The notes below the pieces were generated by a model that made no database searches, had not been told where the DNA came from, and worked only from the letters and a program-made list of their open reading frames with translations. From positions 116,701,370 to 116,765,369 of the forward strand of contig CM055266.1 in NCBI GenBank assembly GCA_029237695.1: a stretch of 64,000 bases of DNA. Direction: 5' to 3'. The translations under genes and the position numbers were made by a program. The stretch is from Conchocele bisecta (lineage: Eukaryota > Mollusca > Bivalvia > Lucinida > Thyasiridae). The first letter of the stretch is position 1. Each line of letters opens with the position of its first letter. This document shows, one piece after another, positions 46,320 to 58,246 of the stretch.

Positions 46320-46900
46320 TTATTGAACATCTGATCATTTTGGCGGCCATTTTTAATATATAATTATTGCATTGTATACCTGGATATGTATATGCTATCA
46401 AATGATTTGATTTGTATACCTCAAACTGGTATGTATACATGTAATAGGTGCATGGAATGCTGTTTATAACAACTCCATACAGTAAATAATAGAACAAAAC
46501 AAGAACATTTTGGCGGCCATTTTGACTGTTCTGACAATTGTGGAAGGATATTGCATCACTATCTCCTGTATTTTCCATTTAGTTGTGAGAGAAAGCAATG
46601 TATATGTGTTTCAACTTCATTAATGTCTGTATTTGTTCGTAACAGCACACGATCCGCAGAAAAATGTTGTAAAACAACTTATTTCGGCAGCCATTTTGAA
46701 ATATATTGCCATTCACGGATGTAATTAAATGTAAGATGTATTCTAATTCAGTTTACATTCAAATTGTGACTTAAGTTTAACAATTTGCCCGGTTAATATT
46801 GAACAGACTGAAAGTTAACAGTCCTTAATAAAACAATATAATACTGTTCGGTGGCCATTTTGTAAAATGGCCGCCATTTGTTCATCCAGCGGCTTTTTGA
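46320..46900. repeat. Element J-related sequence
   Basis: CATTTTGGCGGCCATTTTTA (46336), CATTTTGGCGGCCATTTTGA (46506), GGCAGCCATTTTGAAATATA (46687) and GGTGGCCATTTTGTAAAATG then GCCGCCATTTG (46853-46880) repeat the internal motif of element J at ~170-bp spacing, mostly inverted. Confidence 0.55.
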
Positions 46901-46971
46901 GCGCAGACAACCAGGATTGATAGACAATAGGCTACTGAATCCGAAAATCATACTCACGAAAAAACCCACAT

Positions 46972-47335
46972 GGGGGGGGGGGGGGGGGGGGGGTTATTGC
47001 TGGCTCAAGGTCTAACATGGTTTGGGACCGACATCAGTATACAAATGTACAAACGATACATACATATTCTTGTTTGACGTTTATTGTGCAACTGAAAATA
47101 CTTTAATAAATGTGCTTGTTTGATGTTTATTGTGCAAATAATAGTACTGAATATGATGGGGGGGGGGGGGGGGGGTTTGTCTTAGGCTACATTTTCATTG
47201 GAGGAGGGGGGATTTTGTCCTACCTTGAATTTTGATGGGGGGATTATGTCCTACCTGTGATTTTAGACGGGGGATTTTGTTTGTCCTCCTGTGTCAAAAC
47301 ATCATGGGGGGGGGGGGGGGGGGGATTTTGTACTA
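46972..47335. repeat. Poly-G tract array
   Basis: Runs of 22 G (46972-46993), 18 G (47158-47175) and 19 G (47306-47324), with shorter runs between. Unit sequences GGGGGATTTTGTCCTACCT and TGTGATTTTAGACGGGGG are the inverse of the units at 42600-42775. Run lengths are unlikely to be exact in any assembly. Confidence 0.85.
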
Positions 47336-47549
47336 CACTCATATGGGACAGGGGGCCTTATTTAGAAACTGAAAATTGTAGAAATGACCAGTGATTGTAG
47401 AACCGTTAGGTTTAATTAAATTACTTCCTGTTGCCGTAGGCATATTTACAGGTCGGTTTTAAATTCCTAGTTATGTTATCGTGTGACTATCTCTGATGAT
47501 TACGGCTAAGAAATTGACCACGATGTGACAGAACCGGTCTTATAGAGAA

Positions 47550-48590
47550 GAACATGCAACGATTTAAAATAAAAGAAGGCCGTCGCTTAGAAAATATTGC
47601 TAAGGCACAACTGCGGACAATCTGGAAAGCGTTAAAAAAGTGATATTCAAAGCCGGAAAATAAAAATAACAATATTACAGTCGAAAGTCTATTTGATCAT
47701 TTTAATTCAGTACTAGGGGAAACTAATGATATAAACGATAATGCAGAATTTGACAATATATATGACACTGAGCTCGATTCAGAAATAACTGAATTAGAAT
47801 GTAAACAAGCAGTTTTCAAACAAAATAGCTCGAAGGCAAACGGGCCAGATGACTTATCCGCACATATAATTAAAACATCGTACGATATTATCTCGCCATA
47901 TCTGACAGCGTTATATAATAAAATGTTTAGTAACTCTGAATATCCGGAAAGCTGGGGAATAGGCTATATTGTACCTATATTTAAAGGCGGCGACCAAACA
48001 CAAGCTAAAAATTATCGAGGAATAACTCTGAATAACATTTTAGCCAAAATGTATTCACAATTATTATTAAACCGCTTAACAAAATGGACATAACAATATG
48101 AAAAAATAACAGATTTTCAATATGGGTATCAAGCTGGAAAATCTACCACTGACTGTATTTTCATGCTACAATCAATAATATCTAAGGTATTAAATTCTGG
48201 TTAAAAGTTATATAGTACTTTTTATTGACAATGAAAAATGCTACGACAAGATAAATCGGTCATTTCTATGGCAAAAATTGCTAACTGAGAAAGTTAGTAC
48301 TAAAATGACTAAAGCAATAAAAGCTATGTACATATCATCAATAAAACATAACCATAAAACATCTGATTTCATCAATTTACACATTGGGGTAAAACAGGGG
48401 GATCTGAGTTCATCCCTATTATTCATGATGTTTGTAAACGATATACTTGAAAATATTAACACAAATATAGATGGAATTTTTGCGATAAATGAAATAAAAT
48501 TATTTTTGCTGATGATCAAGTATTATTTGCAACCTCACCATTATCAGTGCAAGCTATGTTGACTGACATAGAAAATTACTGTAACACATA
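47550..48590 (+). pseudogene. Non-LTR retrotransposon (LINE), 5' half: reverse transcriptase, broken
   Basis: Translated in shifting frames this gives a non-LTR reverse transcriptase. KANGPDDLSAHIIK and GYIVPIFKGGD are in the finger region, then NYRGITL. A DxxKCYDKI palm A motif is followed by GVKQGDLSSSLLF (normally GxxQGxxLSPxLF) and an FADD catalytic motif reached by a +1 frameshift at about 48500. There are stops near 48090 and 48203 and a frameshift near 48225. The endonuclease domain expected upstream was not seen, so it is truncated at the 5' end. The element is cut about 25 codons after FADD. Clade not assigned. Confidence 0.85.
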
Positions 48591-48596
48591 GCACAG

Positions 48597-50098
48597 CAAA
48601 CACACGACGTCGGTACGACGTCGGATCTAGGTCGGATCCAACGTCAGCCCGACGTCGAAACCCCGACGTCGAAACGACGTCGGATTACGACGTCGTACTG
48701 ACGTTGTTTGCTAGTCGTAGTTCGTCGCGACACAAACACAACGTCGGGTTGACGTCGGTTTCCGATGTCGAATATACGTCTGGTCCAGGTCGTGATTGGT
48801 ATACACTAAAAGGTGACTCACTGTCAGCAGATCTATCTCTACGTTAGCCTATAGATACGCCAATGGAAGAGTAGCTGATCTGATTTCCACACCAACTTAA
48901 TTCAGTTTATCCTTTATTTGCGACATGTTTAGGCCTATGTAATTAATCATTTTATATCCTAGACGATTAGTTTTGCGTATGTATTTAGGTTTGGCTGAGT
49001 GTACGTGCAATTTCATTAACGTCGCAGAATTCTAGGTCAAGATTATCGTGCGCGCGCGGAGTGTTGACAACTGGCATATGCTTTATTAACGTCCGTGTCA
49101 AATGCCACTGGACCTGGTTCCCGCGTTACTGCATAGCGGTAGCCACATATACAGTATTACGCTGATAAACAGCCGACCTGACTCATTCGGAACAATCTCG
49201 GATTTTTTCGCCAAAGCGGAGGTCTGGTTATGCTATAATACCCGAGGTGCTCCGCTTGTCTTTAGGTTATCCCGCCATTTCCGTTTTCTCTTTGTGATTT
49301 TAATTTGAAATTGGGGAAAGATCGACGTAATTAATCTTGAAGAAATCAAATTTCTTATGTAAGTATATTGAATGATACATACGTGTCAGCTAACATGTTT
49401 TCAATAACATTTTTAATACAAAAATACATGACAACGCCGTGATCAGTTGATTCACGTTTCAATTCGTGAAACTATTTCGCCCCGTCTCATTTCGCACATT
49501 CCTGTTCATGTGTTGTTAATATATTGTCGCTATTTTATTCACCATTTACAAACTGGTAATGTGGTCTGGGGTTTTGTTTACATATCATCCGATCCTTATA
49601 AAACTTCACTCCACTCAGACTCAAGCATTTTGGTTGGGTAATTGTGTCATTTGATGGTCCTCTGCAAAAAGACACTTTTCAAGTGTCCCATTCCTAATTA
49701 AAATATTATTTCTTAATTTTCTTTAGTAATATAATGTAGAATAGTGGCTAGAAGAAGTACACAATGGTATTTGAAAATGAACATTTCCTTTCCAGATCCA
49801 GATTGAAACTGCAGATCAAGTAATCAATGCAAAATAAAGTTTTCTAGGCGATAAAACCCGACATTGAATTGATGTCTGATCCAGACGTTGAACTGATGTC
49901 AGAACCAGACGTTGGATATATTTGAAAATGAAAGTTTTTTAGACGTCGGATTCCGACTTCCGTTCGACGTCCGATTCTGACGTCCGTTCGACGTCCGATT
50001 ATGACGTCTAAAACACTTCGAACATAATCCGACGTCTATCCGACGTCGGAAACCGACGTCAGTCCGACATCTATCTGACGTCGTGTGCCCACTGGGCT
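48597..50098. mobile_element. DNA element H with GACGTC-rich subterminal arms
   Basis: Left end CAGCAAACACACGACGTCGG. The right end is the inverse of CAGTGGGCACACGACGTCAG. Both arms (48604-48790 and 49860-50098) are packed with ACGTCGG or GACGTC: 8 exact GACGTC sites at 48607-48700 plus near matches, and about 12 in the right arm. The ~1 kb between has no recognisable coding region. It interrupts the LINE. I cannot name the superfamily. Confidence 0.6.
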
Positions 50099-50099
50099 G

Positions 50100-50545
50100 T
50101 ATTACGGCGCTTGTATGTGTTCGGAATTTTAGCCTGGAAGGTCACATGAAACTAGGATATTTGAATATCCAGCTTCGTACAATGGCACCGGTGAAATTTA
50201 TAAATTTTACACTTTGTGGTGATTCAATTTCACTTTGTTTGTTGAATTATTATTTTCTACCTGATATTTGATTGTAATCAGAGTTTACATCGTATTAATT
50301 AATCAATGCTCATTCCAGGGCCATCTGACCTGTTCCCATTGGTCAGAAATTGGCAAATACGAATTCAGGGTATGGTGTGACAGACAATAATCAAAACAAC
50401 AGACATTTCTGGGAGTTTCAAACTATAACTTATTCCAGAGAAAACGTATTGATGGGAATGGGTTTGCATCATAACCGTACATTTGCCTCTGGATGATGAT
50501 TGAGAAAATATGCAACTTTCAGTCTCTACTTCCGCAAGTGACGTG
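50100..50545 (+). repeat. Element P, short derivative
   Basis: GTGTTCGGAATTTTAGCC, GGGAGTTTCAAACTATAACT then TATTCCAGAGAAAACGTAT, GAATGGGTTTGC, and CTGGATGATGATTGAGAAAA then TATGCAAC match parts of 56189-57945, with the middle ~1.1 kb missing. Confidence 0.55.
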
Positions 50546-51839
50546 GCACGAAATGATCCGAAAGTGGAAATTTCACCTCAGAATTGGATAGAGGCTGCAC
50601 CGAGATAGTTCACATTCCTGCATAGGTAAGGAACACTAATAGAGCAGCATATTTGTGTTTATTTAAAAGCTTCTAGCGTGTCTTGCCCACAAATGTCGAA
50701 CACATTTTGCTGTCTGTCCACATATTTGGAATATTGCATTAAATGCATGCTGTTCGAGGGCGTGAAATTCATAATTTGAAATTAACTGGTCACTGCCCCC
50801 TTACCGCCACACATTTAATGTTTTCTGCATCTCTCAATTTAAAAACTTACATAACAAAACTTCATAAGTGGATCACTCAGACAAAACACTTTTCTTAATA
50901 TGTGCCGCAGTAATCATAGGCATTACTACATACGCAATATAAGTCATGACGTACCTCGCATGACCGGAATATGAACATGTAAATACGAAGTGATGAAAAC
51001 GGCACGTGCAATGCCGTTGCAACCACATAGCTGACAGTTGAAAATGCCCAGTGTGATACAAATATCAATTAATAAAGATCTTCCTTCTTGATACTGGAAT
51101 AACTTTCCGGCAAAGCAGATTTGGAATTTATGCATAGTTGATGTCGAAATAATTGACATTTTGCACAATACCATATCGCATGGAAATAAAAAAAATAATA
51201 AAAGGAAAAGGAAAAGTAAAAACGTATACGCTCTTGTTCTAATTTGAACTACGACGATATACCATTGCATACGTTGAACGAGGAACACACCGCCTTAGAC
51301 CACTGCGCTAGTGAATCCTGAATAAAAGTATTGGTGAAAGTATTCGAGTAAAGCATACATGCCCGCCCATGAAGCCGGGTACCACGGTTGAACGTACCCA
51401 AACAATTCGTGTCTAAGCCATAACGTACGAAAGATGATTTACAACTGGCCATTTATAAAATGCGCCCACAACGGAATGTATACAGCATCGTGGTTTCTGT
51501 GAGCAATGACGGTAGTTAGGTGAAACTTATATGATACACCTGGATATACCAAAAATGTCCAAAAGAAATATTGCACAAACTCTGTGTCACCCTTTGCGTT
51601 GTTTTCCATCAAAAGTGAATGGCATTTTATAATGTAACAAAACGTACGGGAACGAATCGGGAAAGGGCGAACGTATACGGCTACTAATCAGTTTTGATCA
51701 CATGTGCTGGATTCAAGCCAACATTACCATATTTCATAACTTTCGTAGTGAATGATCATTGCGTTCTTCATAGTGTATTGGACGCCGTGGTGCAATGGCT
51801 CCATGCAGGTCTTGCCTGATACTTCGAGCGTACACGTAT
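50546..51839. other. Mostly unassigned; tRNA-like segment at 51268-51316
   Basis: On the minus strand 51316 downward reads CAGGATTCACTAGCGCAGTG then GTCTAAGGCGGTGTG, an A-box-like segment (TAGCGCAGTGGTC). A possible B-box-like GTTCAACG follows at 51275. The rest of the interval holds no feature I can name. Together with element H it separates the two LINE halves. Confidence 0.4.
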
Positions 51840-53290
51840 ATGAGAATCAAACGAAAATACGAAAAACTAGAAATTGTTACTTCCTTCAAATATCTAGGTA
51901 TATACTTTTTCAAAAATGGCAACTGGGCTAGAACACAAAAATGTATAGCTGAACATGCCTCGAAAGCGATGTACAGGATTTTTTCTGTGTTCAATCAATA
52001 TGAATTTACAACACATGAACAATGCAAATTATTTGATAAATTAGTATCTAGCGTGTTAAATTTCTCATCAGAAATATGGGGGTTTCACATTGGGAACGAT
52101 ATTGAAAACATACATACTAAATTTCTACGAAAGCTATTATGAGTCAATAAATCGACCAATCTAATAGGATTATATGGAGAATTGGGCAGAGTTCCACTAA
52201 GTGTAATGCGTAAGGTTCACATAACCCCATATTGGATAAAACTATTAAAATTAAAATGACGATAGTATAACCAAAATAATGTATAACATGCTAAAAAAAA
52301 ACGACGCAGAAAATAATATAGCCTATAATAACACAAACTTGGCTTATCAGATAAAAACAATGATTAACGATATAGGGTTAACAGAGTTATGGGTGAATGA
52401 AGACACATTGATCAATAATAATATAAACTACATAGTGCAAATTAGACGAAGGGTTTTAGACAATTACTATCAATCCTGGTATAACGATACAAATAGTTCT
52501 CAACGACTCTCATCGTATTCGAGGTATAAAATTACTCTTACGTTAGAACCATACTTAGACATTATAATGAATATAAAATTGCATTATCACGATTTCGATT
52601 ATCTTCCCATACTTTAGAAATAGAAAGAGGTAGATACCATAATATTCCTAGAGACGAAAGAAAATGTAAATGCTGTAACCTAAACTCAGTAGAAAGCGGA
52701 TATCATTTTCTTTTGGTATGTCCTATGAACTCAAACCTAATTAAGAAGACAATATTTCTATCCTTATTTTTGCGGCCAACATTAAATAAATATGATCATT
52801 TAATGACATCAACAAATACAAATACAGTAATTAATTTGTCAAAATATGTTTATTTTGCTAACATTTTAAAGAATAATCAAAACATGATTTTCATCTCAGT
52901 TATTAATATTTCACATACGGTAGTACTACAATAGATCTACAGCACAAGTGTGCGATCTGAAATGAGAAGGATGTTTGCAATACCCTAACATCATTTATGT
53001 CATTTATAATATCCCAGCAAACATCGGTATCTCATTACACATTACACATATATGTGATTAGTATAAGCATCTATCGTTGCAACCAGCATATACACGAATC
53101 AGACTGCACATATGTGGGCTCTGGCTCGATATACGCTGTTTTCAACATTCATTATCCACACAAGTAAAAGCTCCTTCATTTCCATTCGGAAAATCTTTAT
53201 TTCATGTGCACTACACAATTTTGTTTTAATGACTAAAAGCATTATATTGATTTATGCTGAATAAAATATGTTGTATTGTATTGTATTATA
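51840..53290 (+). pseudogene. Non-LTR retrotransposon (LINE), 3' half
   Basis: Resumes at KLEIVTSFKYLGI (51862), the segment that follows the reverse transcriptase palm in many LINEs. Then come GNW-TQKCIAEHASKAMYR, KLFDKLVSSVLNFSSEIWGF and, after stops at 52141 and about 52256, GLYGELGRVPL. A C-terminal CKCCNLNSVESGYHFLLVCP gives a Cys-Cys-His-Cys motif. Frames change at least three times. It ends near 53290 with a (TTGTA) microsatellite tail, typical of LINE 3' ends. About 30 residues are missing relative to the 5' half. Confidence 0.8.
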
Positions 53291-53584
53291 TCATTTCTGG
53301 CCATTATGTTTGACCACATAAATCATAATCAAAGTGAAGCGACCCACAAACGACGTATGATATTTGACACTATTTTATTAATGGATGAATAATTGTTGAC
53401 TTTTTGTCGAACCGTGTATATATATACCGAATAGACTGCGCGTAGGCACAGACGGCCTGAGGCTATGCTGGTCACTAGGTAATATGGTCAACTCGTATTC
53501 AAAATATGATGTCGGTGGCGTGTGTCAGCACATCCTAACTGAAGAGACTCCGCTGGTGCTGGATCAGCGAATACTATTAATTAA

Positions 53585-53838
53585 CCCTTAGACCGCTACA
53601 CGCAACACTTGTCGTCTGCTGTTGCTTTTATATCTTGCCTTATTTCTCTATAAAAAACATTGTTTGACAGCACTTCAGAATCATTTCCAATGGAAATGAT
53701 TCAGAAGTGCTGTTCAGAAGTGCTGCCAAAGCATGTTGTACATTATTCTAAAGTACTGTCAAAGCATGTTTTTGATGATAAAAATGGAAAATAGAAAATA
53801 AACAGCAGACGACAAAAAAAAAGATAGCGGTCTAAGGG
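53585..53838. mobile_element. piggyBac-like MITE D, copy with perfect termini
   Basis: 254 bp flanked by TTAA (53581-53584 and 53839-53842). Termini CCCTTAGACCGCTA and TAGCGGTCTAAGGG are perfectly inverse over 14 bp. The centre has the hairpin AATCATTTCCAATGGAAATG. GACAGCACTTCAGAATC and its inverse are duplicated at 53700-53760. The 14-bp termini differ from the 13929 copy (ACTACGCTG), so they are subfamilies. Confidence 0.85.
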
Positions 53839-53842
53839 TTAA

Positions 53843-54275
53843 TACCAAAACAGTTGAACGTTTTATCGATTCAAAATTGTACATGTGAAGAAAAAACACA
53901 ATGTTACTACGGAATTACCAATGATATTGATATCGGCACCTATAAGGCACCTATTTGACCAAAACATCCCCCAAGTTTTAATTATTATATAATCAGATTA
54001 TCATTAATAAACTAACAAAATCGACCTCGTAATGCGAATGTTGATAAAATCCAACTATATTTAATTTCTGTATATCTTGTCCACAAGTCAACACTTGTTG
54101 TTCACACATTTATACAGATGCGTTGTGACATGTCTACCATTAATAGTTAATCTAACTAAGCCATGCTTATTTTGCTTACAATCCGTGTAGACCCAGACTA
54201 GTCTGCACCCTGCTGTGCACCCTGCTGTTGGAGGGCTGGTCAATGTAAAGCAGATCAAGCAGGGAAGAATCCATA
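53843..54275. other. No recognised feature
   Basis: AT-rich sequence between element D and the block at 54280. Confidence 0.4.
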
Positions 54276-54279
54276 TGGG

Positions 54280-54960
54280 GTTGGGTTATGCTAGATATGA
54301 TATGGTAGGCTGGTCGTTCTTCATATGCGGGTTTGTTGCTTATTATATGATGGTGGGTCTAGTTTTCGGGGTATTAACAAGTTCATCAACTAGTGGGTTT
54401 TATAAAATATAACATATGAGCTAAATTGTCATTTCTTTCAATGTTTCTTGCATTCAAAACTAGATTGTTAGATTAAAATTCGCGTTAGCGCGTTTAGCAA
54501 CACATGAGTCAGCCATCTTGAATATTGACTTATGGTTGGAGTTTTCGGGGTATGTTCCGAAAGTGTCAATAAATTTGCTAATTCGTCCCGAGTTTTCATT
54601 GACTGTAATATCATCTCGCAGATGAATGAGGCACAGTGAAGGAAAACTTGAAACTTTTCTATTGATTATGATTTTAACAATATTAAAGAGCAGATTAATG
54701 GCGGACGCAGAAAGTCACGAAAATCACGATAGGTTCGTGAACAAAATGACCTAAATGTCAAAAAAATACCAGTATTTAGTCGAAACACTGGATTTGGTGG
54801 CATTTTTAAAGGACTTAATGTACGTCAAGTCATGCTTATTTTAATCACCTGACGTAAATCACATCGATGCTGCACACATGTCTATAAATTACAAAATATA
54901 TGAATACCCCGAAAACTCCGACTACCCCGAAAACTGGCGTCTCGACCATATATAGCTATT
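54280..54960. repeat. Inverted AGTTTTCGGGGTA motifs
   Basis: CTAGTTTTCGGGGTATTAAC (54360) and GGAGTTTTCGGGGTATGTTC (54539) are in one orientation. AATACCCCGAAAACTCCGAC and TACCCCGAAAACTGGCG (54902 and 54923) are inverted. This suggests the ends of an unclassified element. Confidence 0.45.
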
Positions 54961-55317
54961 GGCGAATAATGCCGTAATCAGGGTTATTCAAATTTAACAC
55001 TGTTCCTGCCGTAACGCACTCATACGAATTTATATAATTTACACACGTAAACAGTTTATACAGCGGGTATGTCGATAACACATATAAAGTATGCTCCTCC
55101 GAGTCCTATTTTCATATTTATAATAATCCGTTTCTTAGGCACTTAAAAGCCTTCAATATTAATGTTGTTTTCTTAGCTTGGATTAGCTTATTTTGTCGAC
55201 TAGTCTTCTGATTCATATATTCAGGCCCGGTGATCTTTTCGATGGCCCGAGTGCCCCGAGACAGCTAGGGGGTCCGGGGTATGTTCCCTCAGAACATTTT
55301 GAAATCCATGTGGTCTG
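54961..55317. other. No recognised feature
   Basis: Intergenic sequence without recognisable motifs. Confidence 0.4.
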
Positions 55318-55522
55318 GGGGCCGTTTCACTAAACTTCGTACGACTAAAATGTTCGCAAGTGCAACATTATTATAGTCTGGAAAGTTCACATTAGCAATG
55401 TTTTCTTGTAGAATAGTCTGCAGCCTATGCTCAATAAATGTAAATCCATCGATTGAAATTTCCAGACGATCCTAAAGTTGCACTTACGAACATCTTAGTC
55501 GTACGAAGTTTAGTGAAACGGT
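55318..55522. mobile_element. PIF/Harbinger-like MITE A, copy 3 (degraded)
   Basis: CTGGGGGCCGTTTCACTAAA at the left, GAAGTTTAGTGAAACGGTG at the right. The interior GCAGCCTATGCTCAATAAAT is retained but half of the central palindrome is lost. The right GGGCCC and its target triplet are gone. Confidence 0.7.
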
Positions 55523-56188
55523 GATCTCTATTTCCTGCACTGTCAGCAGTGACGGATTTAGGGGAGTGGCCGGGGCCCCCTTTCATGATTCCATTTTTGT
55601 TTGCAATTGAGAAGCTGTCTGATTCATTAAACATAATAGCAAGCACTGTCAAATAAGGGTGATTTTATCAGACCAAGGTCCATCAGTTATAGAGATCCTG
55701 TGCGGAAGGTAATACCACAATGTGCCTTATCACATGAGCATTATGTACTGAAAATTAATCATTCGAATTTCGACTGGGCTTCTCTTCGGCGAAATCTCGG
55801 ATCCGCCACTGATCAGCAAAGATTGAGCACATAATGCTACTCTCATTTTTATATTTATCTCCCTTGAGATAGCATATTGTGTCACGAAAATTTCTATGGG
55901 GGCAGCCATTGATCGTGCCATGCCTAAACGGCGAGTACGACCAATAAAATAGTGCCGTACCAACTTATCCTATGACGTTTTGGTTTGTCTTGCTTCGTAT
56001 CTAAAACTCTGCATATACTATTCGAATCTCTATTGTTTTCACAGTTTTGTGCTCAGTTTATCAATTAAATTCTGGAAAATACGAATCAAGACATTTCGTG
56101 CGTATGAATACAGCAGCTATTATATTTAGTTCTCACAGTTAGGTAGCAGTGAACAGTTAGCCGCCAGTTTCGTACACTTTTGTTCTGG
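55523..56188. other. No recognised feature
   Basis: ATTTAGGGGAGTGGCCGGGG and GGATCCGCCACTGATCAGC suggest a small dispersed repeat, but no partner copy in the window was traced. Confidence 0.35.
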
Positions 56189-57945
56189 GAGTTTCAAACA
56201 GTAATTTATTCTAGAGAAAACGTATGTCAGTGATTCTATATTTTATTTACATCTGGTGTCCCGGTGTAATTTACTGACAAATCACAAAATGTATAAGGAA
56301 AACATTATTTTTTTCAGTAAAGAAATTACGTATAATACGTATAATACCAATCCATTAAGAAAACAGTATTTACAATTCTTGTTATGTGTGTTATATGTGT
56401 TAGTCATTATTTTCTGTTGTTGGCATACGTGTGGCGCACCAAATGGGCTTGTCCCGGTCATCAATCAGCACAGTTTACAAGCCCGTAAGTAAACTTATTC
56501 TGCAATAAATTTGCCTTTTGTTGTGAAAAATACTGACGTTTATGTATCTTTCCCGAGAAATCGAATCATTACCGTTACGCTGAACAAAAAAATAATAAAA
56601 TCAGAGTAACCTCCCTTTCCTGCTCTCAGTTATTTATGCAATGAACACTGTTTATGGGCGCGCGATTTATAAATAAACACGGTGGTAACACAACTTAAGT
56701 CATTGCCGAGAACGAGGCTGGTCTGTATTCGGAATTTTAAGGTTACACATTACATGCATCATTACCGTTCGGGGTTTATACACGTCCATATGTATGTAGG
56801 TCGACCGAAACCACAATGGACACACTTACAACGTTGTATTTGCATCTGCCTTCATGATGCATTGTATACAGAGGGGTGAAAAATGGGAGTTTTTAAAGAA
56901 AAATCATTACCGTTACGGTCATTTCCGTTACAAAATTGTGTAACGGTAGTGACGATCGAGTAACGGCAATGATACATTACCATACTAACCAGTCAGTTCA
57001 TGCGTCAATTATATATAAACCAGGTCCCATCAGTTGTCGGTCAGTAATGGCACATTTATTCAGACGTACAACATGTATATATCAGGATTTAATTAATAAA
57101 AGCTCTGGAACAACAAAAAACAGACACAGCTTGGAGGAGTGTGTGTTTCTATTGGCAATCACGTTAAAAGTAAACATTAACTTGAAGTTATATTGTACAG
57201 CATATGCAAAGTATAAATATGTTTGTTATATATGCTGTATTAGTATTTTAAATAAATGGAGAGTCATTACCGTTACATTTTGTCATTACCGTTACATAAA
57301 TCATTTCCGTTACGCCCATATTTTTGGAGGCTGTGCTATTAATTAAATGTAGCTTTATAACGATGTTTGGTACATGTGGTAAAACACGGCATTCTATTAC
57401 ATGCCAAGCTATTTTGCTTTGTTTAACTTTTCTGATTCATATTAAATACATGTTGTTGGTTACCATACATGAGAAATTCCACGACTTGCTACTAAATTGC
57501 TCTGTTTCAAACTAATACAATTAGCTTACCATATTCTTGACACTTTTCTTAATAGATGCCCCTTCAGTTTTATGTTTTATGCCGTTGAAAAGAAACAAAA
57601 TGTAAATGTAAAGCTATATTTACGTCATGTAAATGTACGTAACGAAAATTACATTTCCGAGACCCCTGGTCCCCTGAAGTGGAAATAAAATATATAAAAT
57701 GACGAGAACAATTGGCTATAATATTATAAATGTAACACCTGGACTGCCATCCAATGGAATAAACACAGTTTAATGAATTATTGGTTCTACCTCAAAACTA
57801 GAAAAACGGCACCAAGATGTACATAAAATATAGAATCACTGATGTATGAGAATGGGTTTGCGCAATCACAGTTCATTTTCCCCTGGATGATGATTGAGAA
57901 AATATGCAACATTCAGTCTCTAGTTCGCCAGTGATCATTTTTGTG
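56189..57945 (+). mobile_element. Element P, long form, with iterated CATTACCGTTAC
   Basis: Begins GGGAGTTTCAAACAGTAATT then TATTCTAGAGAAAACGTAT and ends with GAATGGGTTTGC, GGATGATGATTGAGAAAATA then TGCAAC, as in the short form at 50100-50545. Between about 56566 and 57320 the motif CATTACCGTTAC or its variants (CATTTCCGTTAC, GTAACGGTAGTGACG, GTAACGGCAATGATAC) occurs about ten times in both orientations. The 136-residue frame at 56936-57346 is not recognisable. Confidence 0.55.
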
Positions 57946-58246
57946 TCGATAACATACTTCAGTACTTTCAGTACTTTGATTCCTGTACTGATCACCGTGT
58001 GACAGTTTTAAAAATTCGAAAACTCCGTGCAAATAGCCTCATTTTCATGTGCGCAGGAATATAAAGCATCTAATCATTAAATCTGGCTGTTTGCTGTAGC
58101 ATCGTGGTAGCATGTACTATATTAACCATGGCAATTTGTAATGCACATAAGTTAAAGTATATTCGACATTAATTTAAAATCGAGTGCAAATTACAAACTT
58201 CAATATAGAATTATTTTTCATGCGAATGAATGTGAGTTTACCACCC

